Source of the DNA: Chloromonas sp. AAM2
Taxonomy: Eukaryota; Chlorophyta; Chlorophyceae; Chlamydomonadales; Chlamydomonadaceae
NCBI GenBank assembly: GCA_004335635.1
Contig: QAXH01005510.1
Location: forward strand, 1 to 64,000
DNA length: 64,000 nucleotides
Reading direction: 5' to 3'
This document shows positions 13,801 through 25,052 of this stretch, in pieces (positions within the stretch are counted from its first letter, which is position 1; every line of letters starts with the position of its first letter). The notes beneath the pieces are model-generated. The model searched no databases and was not told the DNA's origin. It was given only the letters and a program-made list of their open reading frames with translations. A program made the position numbers and the translations under genes.

Positions 13801-16800
13801 TGACCATTGTAAGACGACAGACAGAACGGACTCTGCCCCAGTGAATTTCAAAACACAGTCGGGGCCGTGGCACAACGTATCCCCTAGCCTGTGTGGCCTC
13901 ACCTTGAGCAGTTTCTTCCTGTCCTCCTTGGACAGCGCCTCCGCCACCGCCCTGGTGCTAGTGTCGGACATGACTGCCAGCAGCGCCAGAGCGTCACTCG
14001 GGTCCATCAGGCTCATCATGGAGGTCACTTGGGCAGCGTCCAGGTTCGCCAGCAGCTCCGCCTTGTTCTGCAGGGATGCAAGACATCGGAACACAAGAGG
14101 TGCCATTCACTAAAAGCATCATGAAGTCCTGTTGCACGACAACGCTGGGTGAGAGGTTCTTCAGCGTTCGGTTCAGTAAACGTGGACGTGTCGCACCTCA
14201 CTGCATGACAACTTTAGTACAATTTCTGAGCGACACAGGCCTGAACAACGTATAGTGTGTCCGGCCTCTAGAACATTGTGCACGGTTAAAGTTGAGTGAA
14301 TCTGGATGTCTTGGAACCACCGTAGCAAGCACATGGCTGGCTAGGAAGTACTACAAGCTGCATGCATCAGTGACAATTCCAGTCCGTCCCCTCGTACCCT
14401 GAAGTCCATGTGTCCCATGATATTGCCCGCAGCACCCTGCGCCAGGCCCAGCAGCAGCTGCCCCGCCATCTTGCCCTGTGGCCCCTCATTTCCCTCCCCA
14501 GCCTGCCCTCCTGCGCCCTCCCCCCGCTGCTCCACGCCGTCTGCGCTGCCTGCGTCTGCTGCCTTATCGCTACCCTCTGCCCCAGCCGCCATCGCTTCCA
14601 TGCGGCGTGCCTCTGCCTCCCGTGCAGCCAGTGCTACTTCATACGCCGCCACGGCGGCCTCGCCCTGTAACGAGGAACAAAGGCACAAGCGTTAGGCCAC
14701 GCAGTGGCAGCACTCGTGCAACGAGCAAAAGCAGAAGCAGCAGTGGCTACACTGAGTTGCTTGTTGACGCGGGTGTTGAGTGTATGGCTAAGGGTATGAT
14801 GCAACTTGCACGGTTCAAGTGTTCAATAATGTCCAGGTCTGGCAGATGCAGAGACTTCTTAGCAGGCTCTCAAGTAGCAGTAGGTCCAGGTCGCAAAAGG
14901 TTTGGCAAGAGGCCCACCGTTCACAACAGCTGCAAAGCAACAGTTGCAGAGGTTGTACCATAAGCTTCAGTACCAGAACTATGGATCACCTTACTTGCCA
15001 GCTTAGCGCATCAACATAGTTGCCACCATAAACATCAGCCAACCAGCCAAATCCAGTGTGAGATTGCATAAGCAGCAGACCGAGTAAGCTGCAGTACCAG
15101 GTCAATCACGCCGTCATAAGCTTCAGTACCCTCATCATCCCCTCACCTGGTCCTCCGCCAGCTCCCTCTCCAGCCGCCTCCTGCGCATCTTGATCTCACC
15201 GGCCATGTCGTCCATGAACACCAGCGTGGCGGCCGCAAACTTGGGCGGCATTTGCTCAAGGATGGCGTTACGGGCGGAAACATCCTCCATGAGCTGGACG
15301 GGGACACGTCGGCATGGAAACGGTTTAGGGTTGAGGTGGTGTCAAGGCACAGGAAAGCGGTCCGCCATCATCTGAACCACTGCCAATGAGCGCCACTACC
15401 AGTGCGTTGCACTTTGGCGCATCATGGGCAAGGCTATGATTGTTCAACAGGGGTAAGCAAAAGCCATTATCGTGAGGCCAGCATGTGGCCTTAACATCAT
15501 TACATTGTAGGCTAAGCTATGACTGTTGATTGAGGGCAAAGAACCCGGAGCGTACAATAGTTCACTAGCTATGCCGTGTGATCAACCCACCAGTAGGTGC
15601 TCCGCTGCCTTCTCTGAGCCTGATAGGACCATGACAGCCGCCGCCCGGTCACTCAGCATGTGGCTCAGGATGTGTACCTGAGGGGAGCATCCAGCCATCA
15701 GAAGCCATTGCTGCAAGTCGGGAGGGCTATTGTGCCGATATGCCTCTGTTGCCTCCAGAAGCCAGCTGAGAGGGTCATTGTCCTGATATGCCACTGCTGC
15801 TCCCAAACGCCAGCTGCGAGGGGCTACTGTGCTGACTGCCACTGTCGTATTCAATGTGCACACACACTTGACAAACACCACAGATCACAAGACGCAACTG
15901 TAGGCACATCCCATGATAGTTATCATCAATGCAGACACCTGATAGATACCACAGATGCAGCTTCCTTTGCCAAGCACTAATGGTGTAGTCGCAAGCTAGG
16001 TGTTGATTCATAGTGTGTTGCTGCCTACCTGAGCCAGCTCCCCCACTCCATCCAGGCAATCGGATATGTAACCCGCTGGCTCAAGACCCTGTGGACATGC
16101 AGGTGTACGCTCTTAACAGTTCCACTCTTCATGCCATGCCGGAACAGCTTGCAACAGAACAGCAAATGTTACGCTGTTGCTCTCAAGCAGCTGTTCTGAG
16201 AACCGCATGCACTGCCTTGCTGGCGTGTCACATGTGCAGTCCACGCAGACACACAGGTTTCTTGTAAGCCTCATGCATGCACCGTCATTCATGCACCGTC
16301 TAGTCTTTGCATTCATGTGCAGGCTGTGAGTCAGCCATTCCTACAGGTCTGCAATTGCCATGCAATGGCGATGATGATGCACCATTCCAGCAAGCCCATC
16401 CCAGTCCCTGTCCTGACCTGCAGCAGCCTGGCTGCCAGCGCCGGCTCCAGTCGGCTGAGCAGGTCCTTGCGCATGTTGTGGGGCAGGCGGCGCAGCAGCT
16501 GACCAGCGGTGTGCCAGTCGTGCAGCTCGTCCATGGCAGTCAGAGTCTGGTGGAAGGGGACACCATGGTTCCATTGGCAGTGCATGTGGCAACGCTCATG
16601 CACGGGCATCCCCCATCCACACCTCCTCAACACAAATTCAGCTAGGCATCCTGAGGCTATGCAGTCGAAGCCTTGAAATCACAACAGAAGGTTGCACTCG
16701 AAGGGGAGGTGCCGTCTGTGAGGCCTGATGATGGCACATGATCGGCATAGAAGGAAGTCCATTGCATTCTATCTTCACCTGTATTTGTTGTTCGGTTGAC

Positions 16801-19800
16801 CAGTTTGAAAACTCCAGGACGGCTTCGTACATCTCTATCACGTGCAGCATCCTGCACATGCGTCACATGGAGAAACCTCCTTCGTGCCCGAACGTTTCTA
16901 ACTGCTTGTCAGCAGCTGCTTGTAGAGCGATGACAACCATGCAATCTGTCAAGAGCAGCCTGCTCTCAAGCTAGGAGTTCAACCCTATGACTTGACTATC
17001 ACCATGTGTGAGGCAATGAACCCTGAACTGTGAATCACAAGGCCGCTTGCTGCATTACGTGTCACACCCACTTGGCTGCCAGGTGTGGATCCTTCTGTAT
17101 GTGAGCCGTGGTGTCCTTCCAGGCCGGCTTGCCGATGGCCGACCGCATGGACTCGCGCATTTCGCCACTCATTAGCACCAACAGCTGCAGAGGACAAACA
17201 GTACAGATGCATTTTGCCGCTCATCAGCACCAACAGCTGCAGAGGACAAACAGTACAGATGTATTTTGCCGCTCATCAGCACCAACAGCTGCAGGGGACA
17301 AACAGTACAGATGCATTTTGCCGCTCATTAGCACCAACAGCTGCAGAAGACAACCGGCACCCTCTGACACTTGCCCAGCCCATAACAACCCACCCACAAC
17401 GCCGTTCTGGGAAGTGAAGATGGATTTGAATAGATGTCAACAAGCTGCAACCAGCCACATCTTCAAAAGCCTTGAATTCGTTGTGATTGAGCCGAAAACA
17501 AGAAATTTTTTGACCTTTTCGAGTAAGGTCGAAAAACTAGCTCGGGCCTTGCGGAGGACTTTATACCACCCAGTCAACCATCTCAGAATGACCTGAAACC
17601 TTGGATTCGAGCTCCTTACACTGANNNNNNNNNNNNNNNNNNNNNNNNNNNNNNNNNNNNNNNNNNNNNNNNNNNNNNNNNNNNNCCCCCCCCTCCCCTG
17701 GTTAAGAAGTACTAAGATATTTACGGGATGATGCTGGTTTTTAAACAAGCTTGCCAGCCGTTCAGACCTACTAGGACCTGCACTGACTGTGTAGGCAGTT
17801 GTGTTGGACAAGGCCTAGTTGACTTGAAATGGCCTGGTGTCTCATCCACGCCTCGCATGCCATTATTGTGTTCACCCGACGTGCCACCCACATGTGCTCT
17901 TTGTGCCACTTCCATCGTCTGCAGCACCTTCCAGCGCTTCTCCTCGGGTAGAGAAGCCAGCACTACAACCTGTGACACGGCAACAAACCATAGAGTAATG
18001 CCATGTAACAACGTACAAACTCCAAACCCGAAGCACTAGCTCGTCAATTGGCTGCCACGTGCTTGGATGCGTATGTGCACATGCAAGGCAGCAGTCACTG
18101 CACGCCTTCGCATGCATTTCTGCAGCCTAACTGCAGTCTTGCATTTGCATTTTCCAGAGCCGTTTTTACCCACCTGTGCCTCGGGCTGTAGTCCGTTGAG
18201 CATGACAATGATGTTCTCCGGCAGCTCGTCCTTGATGCCCATGGCCCACTGGGTGTGATGGCTCCGGTGCAGACCAGACTGCGGAGGACCAGCGCATAGA
18301 CTTGCTCGAGTGCTGTTGAGCAAACCCATACCTCCCAACTCGCACATGTTTGTTGCACAGCCATGCTTTGAGCGTGGCTCTCCTTCATCGCGGCTTGTTG
18401 TTGTTGTCTTTTTACATTCGTGTTGATGCGCGCAATGCGCAAGGGTTATAGGCAAGATTTTGCTGATCTTGATTATGCCGCTTCTGCAAAGCGTGCCCTT
18501 GCAAACCCTTTGTTTCTGATTGTTGTCAAGCATAGTGATATTCGAGCATGCCTACCATAGCTACAATACTTGCCTGACATCAATTCGCTTCAGCTTACTG
18601 TAGTTTGACCTAAATCAGTATGAGGCCTGCTCAAACAGCCATAATTGTCTGCACAAGCACTGTTTAAGTACTGGTTATGCATGCACAGCCGCCTAATCGC
18701 TAAAAACAAGTCCCTGCTGAAGCAGTCACTACTTGTATGCTGAAGCGGTTATGCATTCCAAGAACTGCTTAGCCACGGCTCGTCATCAAATACCGCAGCA
18801 CCATGACCCGCTTCACCAGCCCTGCGCCCACCTTGATTACAGTGACCGGCCTAGTGACCTTAGCTGTAAAGGGAATCGCACAAACAATCACCTTGATTAC
18901 TTCCTTGAATGTCTGCCCCATCGTGTACTCAGTCTTGGTGCGTCTCAGGCCATGGGTTTGTTTGCGGCGCTTGGCACCCAGCACAGCAATGCGCAGTTTG
19001 TCCAACATCTCAACCTGCACATAAAACACACATCACAGACATCACACACATCACAGACTTAATAAGATTAGCCATTGTAAAGGTTTGACAAGTGCGCCAG
19101 TCATCTGAGGGTTGAGCTAGCCTCGCCGTTTGCACCCATGACAAACCCACACATGAAAGTGCATGGTGGGGCATGTGGTGTGCATGCAGTTGGACTTGAA
19201 AAGCATGGCTTACTTGCCGCTTCATTTGAGCTAATTCCAACCTCCATGCGTACATGCAGTGACCAACGATTCATGCCTCAGCACCCCATGCCCGTATCTG
19301 CCCACCTTGCGCACGAGTGTGGCCGGTTCCCCCTTGGCTCCCAGCTGCCCGCTAAGCACCAGCATTTGGCGTGTGCGGGTGCCCAGCACATGGAACGCAT
19401 GCTGCCAACGCAGGCAAGCCAGCCTGCACAGGCAACAGTGGCTCGCGGACAGCATGACAAAAAGACTGAGCGTGGACCTGAGGCCAACGCAATGAAAAGT
19501 AGGACCAGCAGACCGGCTTGTGCAAAGCACTGTGTCAGTACAGTGCGGATTGTGTGAAACCCATCATGCAGGCGGCGCATGCCAAGGAGGCTGCAGGTCG
19601 ACCGATGGTTGCGTGCATGCAACAGCCACCATTGACTCACTTTCTGTTCACACTTGACTCCAGGATGCTCAGAGCTGCCTGGTACTCGTCCGCCAACTGC
19701 ATACGTTTGAACAAAGACAGACAGAACAAACAATGTTACAAAACTGCTGCTTCAGATGTACACAGGTGCCCGGAGGTCACATCCTGCTTCAAGACTATTG

Positions 19801-22800
19801 TAATTGTCATGCCAGCTTTCTGTAGAGTTCCAGCACCAAGCCTGCCTGTTCGTGCCTGCCTGTTCGTTGAATGCTCCTGCGTCATTTCCCACTAGGCATG
19901 GCATGCAGTGGCCCTGTCATATGCGATCCTGCTTATGTTTGCTGATCCATGTTGTTGTTGCTTAGAAAACGGCCCCATCAAATGACACAGTATGTGTGAG
20001 TTTAGTCCGTGCGCAGAGATCTGCTCTATCTGCTCAAACATGGGCCAACCCACCCACACAAGCGACCCCCTGCACTCACGTGCATGTAGTACAAGGCGTC
20101 CCTGAGTATGGTGGAGCTCTCTTCCGATGCGTAGCTGGCGTCCTTCCTGAACCTCTGTATTTCCTTGCGCAGGTACTCCATACCCGACACCTGGGCCCTC
20201 AGTGAGGAAACCTCAGCGGACATCTGCGACGCAAACAGGAAAGCGAACCGGTGGCATGGCTGGCGTCACTGGTTACTCAAGATGGGGTGTTATGCTGCTA
20301 TCTGAGAGAGGACAGGTTAACACAGTAGGTTGTGGCAGGAATCGAATCGGTCGCCGAAGTACCCGAAACCAATGTGTGCAGGGCTCAAAACTAAACTGAA
20401 CGAAAACTGATAACTAACTGCTGGAAATCAGATTGATTCGAATATCAAACCCTGGAGCCAAAAGCTTTACCAAAAGCACGAGCCCTTGGGGCATACCTTG
20501 GTGTTGTCTTTGTCCAGTTCCGCATTCTCGGCTCTCAGAGTGTGCATCACATCCTCATGCGTGCTCAGGTAGGCGTTCCAGATGTAGGCTAACACGCGTC
20601 CACGTTCGCCGCATTGAATCTCGACCTGTGGCAGATCGGACGCACAAGCGCTTGTTGCGTGCTGTTTTCGGCGCCGCTGAAACCGTATTGAGAGAGGCAG
20701 CAGATTGTGACCCGTTCCGCAGCAAGCGCTCCACGTTCATGAGCCTGATGTCTGCTAGCCTTGCTCGATACAGTTCAAGTTTGTGAAGGGATTCAACTTG
20801 CATATCCCAACCACCTCTCACCTGGCGGATCGCATCAGCCATGCAAATCGTCGTCGCCACGGCGATGTTCATTGCCGCGTGCGCCTGGTCATGCGTCGGC
20901 GATGGCGCATGCGCCCTCTGCGACATTGACAAAATAAGTATAAGGAGTAAAATCCTGGAAGAGGACGCGTGCTGAAGCACCGTCAGGTTTCAATGGTCAA
21001 AACGAGCCTAATGGTGTGAGCCACTCTCGTATCGCCTTGTTTGTCGTGCAGGTCGTATAGTGATGTGAATCGTCTTGCCAATCAGTTCTGGTGCGACACA
21101 GCTTGGTCGCCGAACAACGTGGGGCTGGTGTTTGCTGCATCGAACGCACTCACCTCTGCACTTCGTCTTGCCACGCTGCCCACGCCGTCCGGATTAGGAT
21201 CAGGCTTTAGCTTCGGTGCCACGTTGCCTTGAGAGGCAGTCTGCACCTCGTCTGCGAGCCGCACATGCTATGCGATTTACGTAAATGCCAAGCTATTCGG
21301 TTCCATAACAGTACGGTGATCAGCGCTTTACCGTTCAAACCCGTTCAAACCCGTTCAAACCCGTTCAAACCCGTTCAAACCCGTTCAAACCCGTTCAGAC
21401 CCGTTCAAACCCGTCCGAAGCCTCAAGCCTTAAGCCTTCGCGCACAGGCTGTCCACAACGCAGGACTAGAACGTGCCAACTCATCTCACGGCTTCGGTAG
21501 CATCGTGTTATCGGTCCTGATTACCCCCCATCGAACTTGTTTCATTTTGCAGGTAACTTGGTCCACGTGCGAATCTCCAACCTGGGATCTTCTCACCTTG
21601 CAGCAGCTGCACCAGATCTTGACCGTCCTTCCCTGAGCCCATGAACTTGGATGCTAGCGTGTTGGCCTTGCCTCCCTGTGTGGCTGAGAACACCCAGGCC
21701 TGCCCCAGCGGCCGGGAGCCGGTCCGCACACCAAAGATACCCTCGTTGAGGGCAGCCATGGCATCAGAACAGAGCGTTTGTAGTGCCTGAGCACGCCAAA
21801 GAGCCGCCCTACAGCAGCAACAAAAGCGGTAACGTCATACACACACTGTCCTCTTACTCCTAGGGTGAAGGCACAGGTGCGTGACAAGAGGGCAGTCGTA
21901 CTTGTGACAAATAAGGCAGGCAACAAACTCAACGCTGTGTGGATTGACATGCGATACGTCAAGGTCAGCTTGAGAAGCTTGAGCATGGGAGGCTGTTGCG
22001 CCCATTGTTCCCAGATAGAACTGCACCTGTGAGCAGCTTTGAGTGGGTCCCTGAGCAGGTCTGCCAGAAGGCTCTCCAGCGCCATTGCCTCGTTCCGCCC
22101 GGGCGGCTTGTCCGAGGGAAGGATGATCAGGCACTGGCGGCCCGAGCGGTCAACCACGGCCCCGGGCAGGTCAAGCACGAAGTCAGACGTCACAACAGGC
22201 ACCTGCAGACAACCCGACACAAGCATGTCGCAACACAAGCTAATGCAGACGCGACACACTTTGAGGCACACTCTGGGCCTTGAGACACGCTCTAGGCTTG
22301 AGACAGACACAGGTCGTGAGGCACACTCTAGGCCGAGAGACAGACGGATGATTAATGAAGCGTGTTGGAACACCTTGCACCGCCTTCGAATTCAGGCGTC
22401 GGCACCACCAGGGGCTGCGGGAACTGGTCAAGTCAAGGGCTGCAGGCAAGATGCAGTAACGGGAGTGCGATGCGTACCTTGAGCAGGAGTGACTTGCGGG
22501 TTATGGAGTGTGTGAGCGGGCCCAGGAGGGGAGACAGGGGCTGGGAGGTGCTGTCAGCACCTGCACCCTCCCCTGCCCCGACCTTCACAAGCTCCGCTAC
22601 CGGGTCATACTGCAACCACACACGGACACGAAATAGTACACGAATCTCTGCAATAGAAAGTGTACCCGCAACAGCAACACACTGCAACCTTGTGAGAAGA
22701 CCTGGGTTTGGTATTCAGGCCTCGTGTGCATGGGCACTGATAGACAATCATCATGAATGCAGGCATTGTTTTGTCCAGTCCCAAGCAGTAGGCTGTAGGA

Positions 22801-24504
22801 CAGCAGAAACAAGGCCACCAAGTAGTAGGCCTGACGATACAAAAGCGTGATGAATGCTGAGACCCCAGCACGGGCTATTGGACGGCAGAAATCAGGCCAC
22901 CAAGCCACGCACCATGTAGCCTATGATGTGTTCAAAGTGGGCCAGGGCTGCAGTCTCCTTCACGTCTGAGCATGGTCGCCTTTTCCTGTTCTGCCCCTGC
23001 CGCAGCAGAGGCAGGCAGGAGGGGCTGGGCGGCTCCTCCTCCCACTGCTGCTGGGACGACTGGAGCGGGCGGTGGCCCGAGCCAAAGGCGGCTGCGGCGG
23101 CTGCCTGCGGGTTCAACCCGTCATAGGGCTGACGGGGCATACCCCAGGGCACCGCCTGCAAAGTCAACAGAGCCAGTACACGTGTTCAAATGGCGTGATT
23201 GATACCGGATCACATGTGGTATGATGGATATGGGATGTTGGATGCAACTGGACTGCTAACATAGGATATATTACCAGAGACAAAATACTAACAGAGTTGT
23301 GCACAGGGCTGCAAAACGTGGCCAAGCCATATTGTGCAACACTCAAACAAGCAGGTGGTGCAGTTAGCGACCATCACCAGCGCACATGGATGTATTGCCA
23401 TGAGCCAGCTTGCGCAAGTATGCATGTTGCACCTTGCCACCAGCTGCACTAACTGTACCTTGTCCGGCTCCAAAGCCGTCTCCATGGGCTGCCTGTAGGA
23501 CCCTTCAGCCGTCAGCCCATCCCCCGCTGGGTGCTGGCCAGGTGGGTACAGCACTATGGGCTGTGCTGTGCTGCCACGCTGGTGCGCGCCCACCGCCAGG
23601 TGCTGCAGGGAGTGTGACCGGGAGACCTTGGCCACACCAGGGGATGGAGGAGCACGAGGCGGGGATGCGATAGCATACGTCTGCGTGGCGATCAACCCAG
23701 ATAACTAAATTGAAGTGGCGCCCCTTACTTGCTGTTGCAACACCACAGCATGCGCGTCATGTCACAGGCTTTCCCGTTTCCATGCAACACCATAGCCTGC
23801 GGCCCCAGAGTTGGTAGCTTGCACTGGTGCTTGTAATGCACTGCTTTGCACCAATGCCTGCATCTGTGGTGTCTGCACAAGTCTAGTGAGGCTGAGGCTT
23901 ACTTTTGAGCGGGAGTATAGTGTCGCCTCACTGGCTGCGTTCGGGTGCACTGGGGGAAGCGTGAAATCTGCACCCGGCGGACTCGTGCACGCAAGGTCAG
24001 GCGTTACACTGGGGGCTGCCTGCCTACCACGCAAGGCCACAGGAGGTGCAAGGCCTGCACAGGACGATCAAGTGCATCCCAAACTTCACCTGACAATTAC
24101 AGCTGAAGACACGCAGCCGACCCGGATGTAAGCATAAGAGTGGCTGACCATGGCCTTCATACAGAGCAGTTGTTGTTGTAGACGAGTTCAAATGTGTGTT
24201 TGTGATCATGCAGCTGTGATCAAACATTGCATTGTGGCATGCATTGCAAGTAGAACCTCGACCAGGCCGGAAACCATGCACGGTCGCAGGCCTGCATGTG
24301 TGAATTGAAATCTGGCCTGCTGTGTAGATAGTGCCTACCTCTATGTGGCACATCGCCATGGTGAACACTGGCATGTTCAAGGCTGCGCCTGCCTGTCCCT
24401 CGATCCCTGGCTGAGAAAGCTAACGGTGTGTATGCGGGTATAGGCAACGGCACTGCTGGATTTGGATGAACCAGGTAGGGTTGCCCTGGCCCAACAGTCT
24501 GCAT
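3983..24504 (-). CDS. AXDND1-like giant ciliary protein (axonemal dynein light chain domain)
   Basis: A large gene of about 40 exons and roughly 2,000 residues, read right to left. I followed the phase from an ATG at 24504 to a TGA at 3983; nearly all junctions agree. Firm exons include 24339-24504, 23903-24054, about 22030-22200, 20081-20223, 19306-19423, 12479-13215, about 10726-10986 and 4429-4586. The N-terminal 300 residues are Pro/Gln-rich. Then VVDRSGRQCLIILPSDKPPG and VEIQCGERGRVLAYIWNAYL match the AXDND1/p28 dynein light chain family (CxERG motif). Residues about 700-1100 form helical repeats resembling MgtE N-domains (LLANLDAAQVTSMMSLMDPS). An acidic, RG-rich low-complexity exon and a helical C-terminus follow. 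A ciliary role is inferred from homology. Least certain: junctions near 18.8 kb, 7.3 kb and a GC donor at 6759. Introns carry several repeats and a gap. Confidence 0.85.
4722..4740 (-). repeat. R1 repeat core
   Basis: Reverse-complement copy of the 19-base R1 core, GTTTGCCAGTTCTGGGACA on the + strand. It lies in the long intron of the AXDND1-like gene that also holds the hAT-like remnant. Confidence 0.75.
4919..6107 (-). pseudogene. Broken hAT-like transposase fragment with BED zinc finger
   Basis: Lies inside one intron (about 4587-6408) of the AXDND1-like gene, in the same orientation. At about 5975-6075 the frame reads RFFVVAMNRGLSEWQCRKC followed by QKVFKASG, a BED-type zinc finger start (W-x-C-x-x-C...F). 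The next part of the finger (RIAQRHHVKACTG) and an acidic tail ending at 5421 are in a different frame, so at least one frameshift separates them. A further frame at 4919-5164 has a short coiled coil and may be the end of the same element. No DDE/RW catalytic core is visible. hAT assignment rests on the BED-like finger and the spacing of downstream hydrophobic motifs; other BED proteins are possible. Confidence 0.5.
6119..6181 (-). repeat. R2 repeat, inverted partner of 7161-7224
   Basis: About 63 bases beginning CATCAGGGAAGCCGTCACAT are nearly identical to the reverse complement of 7161-7224. They contain the R2 family end (reverse complement of ACGGCTTCCCTG). The copy sits in an intron of the AXDND1-like gene. 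Confidence 0.8.
7161..7224 (+). repeat. R2 repeat, inverted partner of 6119-6181
   Basis: Begins with TTCTCAGGGTAGGTCAGG and ends ACGGCTTCCCTGATGTG. It is nearly identical to 6119-6181 in opposite orientation, about 1 kb away. Other R2 copies, with the same 3' end, occur at 29.0, 33.7 and 44.4 kb. Confidence 0.8.
7665..7683 (-). repeat. R1 repeat core
   Basis: GCTTGCCAGTTCTGGGACA, an R1 core with one change, only about 50 bases left of the complete R1-armed MITE. It may be the remnant of a second, nested copy. Confidence 0.7.
7711..8007. mobile_element. MITE-like foldback element with R1 arms
   Basis: Left arm 7711-7767 and right arm 7950-8007 are almost perfect inverted repeats of about 57 bases. 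Outer ends are CGTTTCTCAACC and GGTTGAGAAACG; next comes an A/T run, then the R1 core, then AATTTGTGTGAATAGG. The centre is a (GT)n microsatellite and no coding sequence. Size (about 297 bases), long terminal inverted repeats and non-coding interior fit a non-autonomous DNA transposon. I see no clear target-site duplication. It lies in an intron of the AXDND1-like gene. Confidence 0.7.
7808..7857. repeat. (GT)n microsatellite inside the MITE
   Basis: About 24 uninterrupted TG units with one C interruption near the end, between the two arms of the MITE. Confidence 0.9.
11500..11645. repeat. Imperfect tandem repeat in intron
   Basis: The phrase CATGCACAGTCAAGGC or a close variant recurs about three times, with variable GCAAGT/GCAAAC spacers. 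It lies in the intron preceding the exon that starts at about 11482 of the AXDND1-like gene. Confidence 0.5.
17165..17352 (-). repeat. Four tandem copies of a 52-base splice-acceptor unit
   Basis: The block AGCACCAACAGCTGCAG starts at 17174, 17226, 17278 and 17330, an exact 52-base period. On the coding (-) strand each unit contains a pyrimidine-rich tract, a TCTGCAG acceptor and the first 20 or so exon bases (CTGTTGGTGCTAATGAG) of the AXDND1-like gene. Only the innermost acceptor gives a productive frame. The outer ones shift frame or run into a stop, because 52 is not a multiple of three and the outermost route meets a TGA. Confidence 0.85.
17625..17685. other. Assembly gap (61 N)
   Basis: A run of N followed by a C-rich tract. 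It falls inside an intron of the AXDND1-like gene, so no exon appears to be lost. Confidence 0.95.
21331..21415. repeat. 10-base minisatellite in intron
   Basis: Eight near-perfect tandem copies of CCGTTCAAAC (one copy CCGTTCAGAC, the last degenerate). It lies in an intron of the AXDND1-like gene upstream of the exon ending at about 21156. No spacers, so it is not a CRISPR array. Confidence 0.9.
22262..22340. repeat. Imperfect tandem repeat in intron
   Basis: GAGGCACACTCTxGGCC / GAGACACGCTCTAGGC units repeat three to four times with small changes in an intron of the AXDND1-like gene. Confidence 0.5.
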
Positions 24505-25052
24505 GGTGGGGAGGACATGGAGGGAGTGATGCGCTATACTTCAACTGCATGGTCGGTACACGCTTCTGTCCACTGACATACATCCACATGGGTTCCAACC
24601 TTGCCTACATGATCCAGGATTGACTTTCCACGGGAAGTCTGTCGTACCGTCCATGTTTTGCATGGTGTGCACAGATGCATCGGAGCCTTCGTTGATGACC
24701 TACTTGCGCCTCCCGTGCCCTTCGCTTCGGACCAGCTGCACCCTTGGCATCCAGCGGAGCCAAAGACAAGTCAGGGGCCGGAACTCCTCGTGGCGCCGGC
24801 ATACTCAGGTTATAGCGGAGCAGTATATCATCGCTGCATTCGACAAGTAATCAATGAATGTAGGGTTCCAGGCTTTTATCTATCTTGAGTTGGACGCAGT
24901 GCGATACGCTTCCTGAACGATGCGCCACAAAATCACTCCTCAAGGGCGAGTAAACGCAAGCAAGATGGGCGGAACCTAGCTGTTGTGGGCAACCGTTCCA
25001 ACGATCACCGTACGCTCTGGATTGCTACAGCCTCCTATGCCTGCAGAGAGCC
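24505..25052. promoter_or_regulatory. Divergent promoter region, AXDND1-like / PrmC
   Basis: The 548 bases between the two opposing start codons must hold both promoters. The AXDND1-like ATG is in a favourable CACCATGCAG context. I see no convincing TATA box or named element. Confidence 0.4.

Noticed and set aside
18810..18880. Extra exon reading GLVKRVMVLRYLMTSRG in the AXDND1-like gene
   Set aside because: It looks coding but ends in a TAA and cannot be joined in phase to both neighbours; the skip from 18.9 to 18.29 kb keeps phase.
21331..21415. Regular short repeats that could suggest a CRISPR array
   Set aside because: The 10-base units are directly adjacent with no spacers, in an intron of a eukaryotic gene: a minisatellite.
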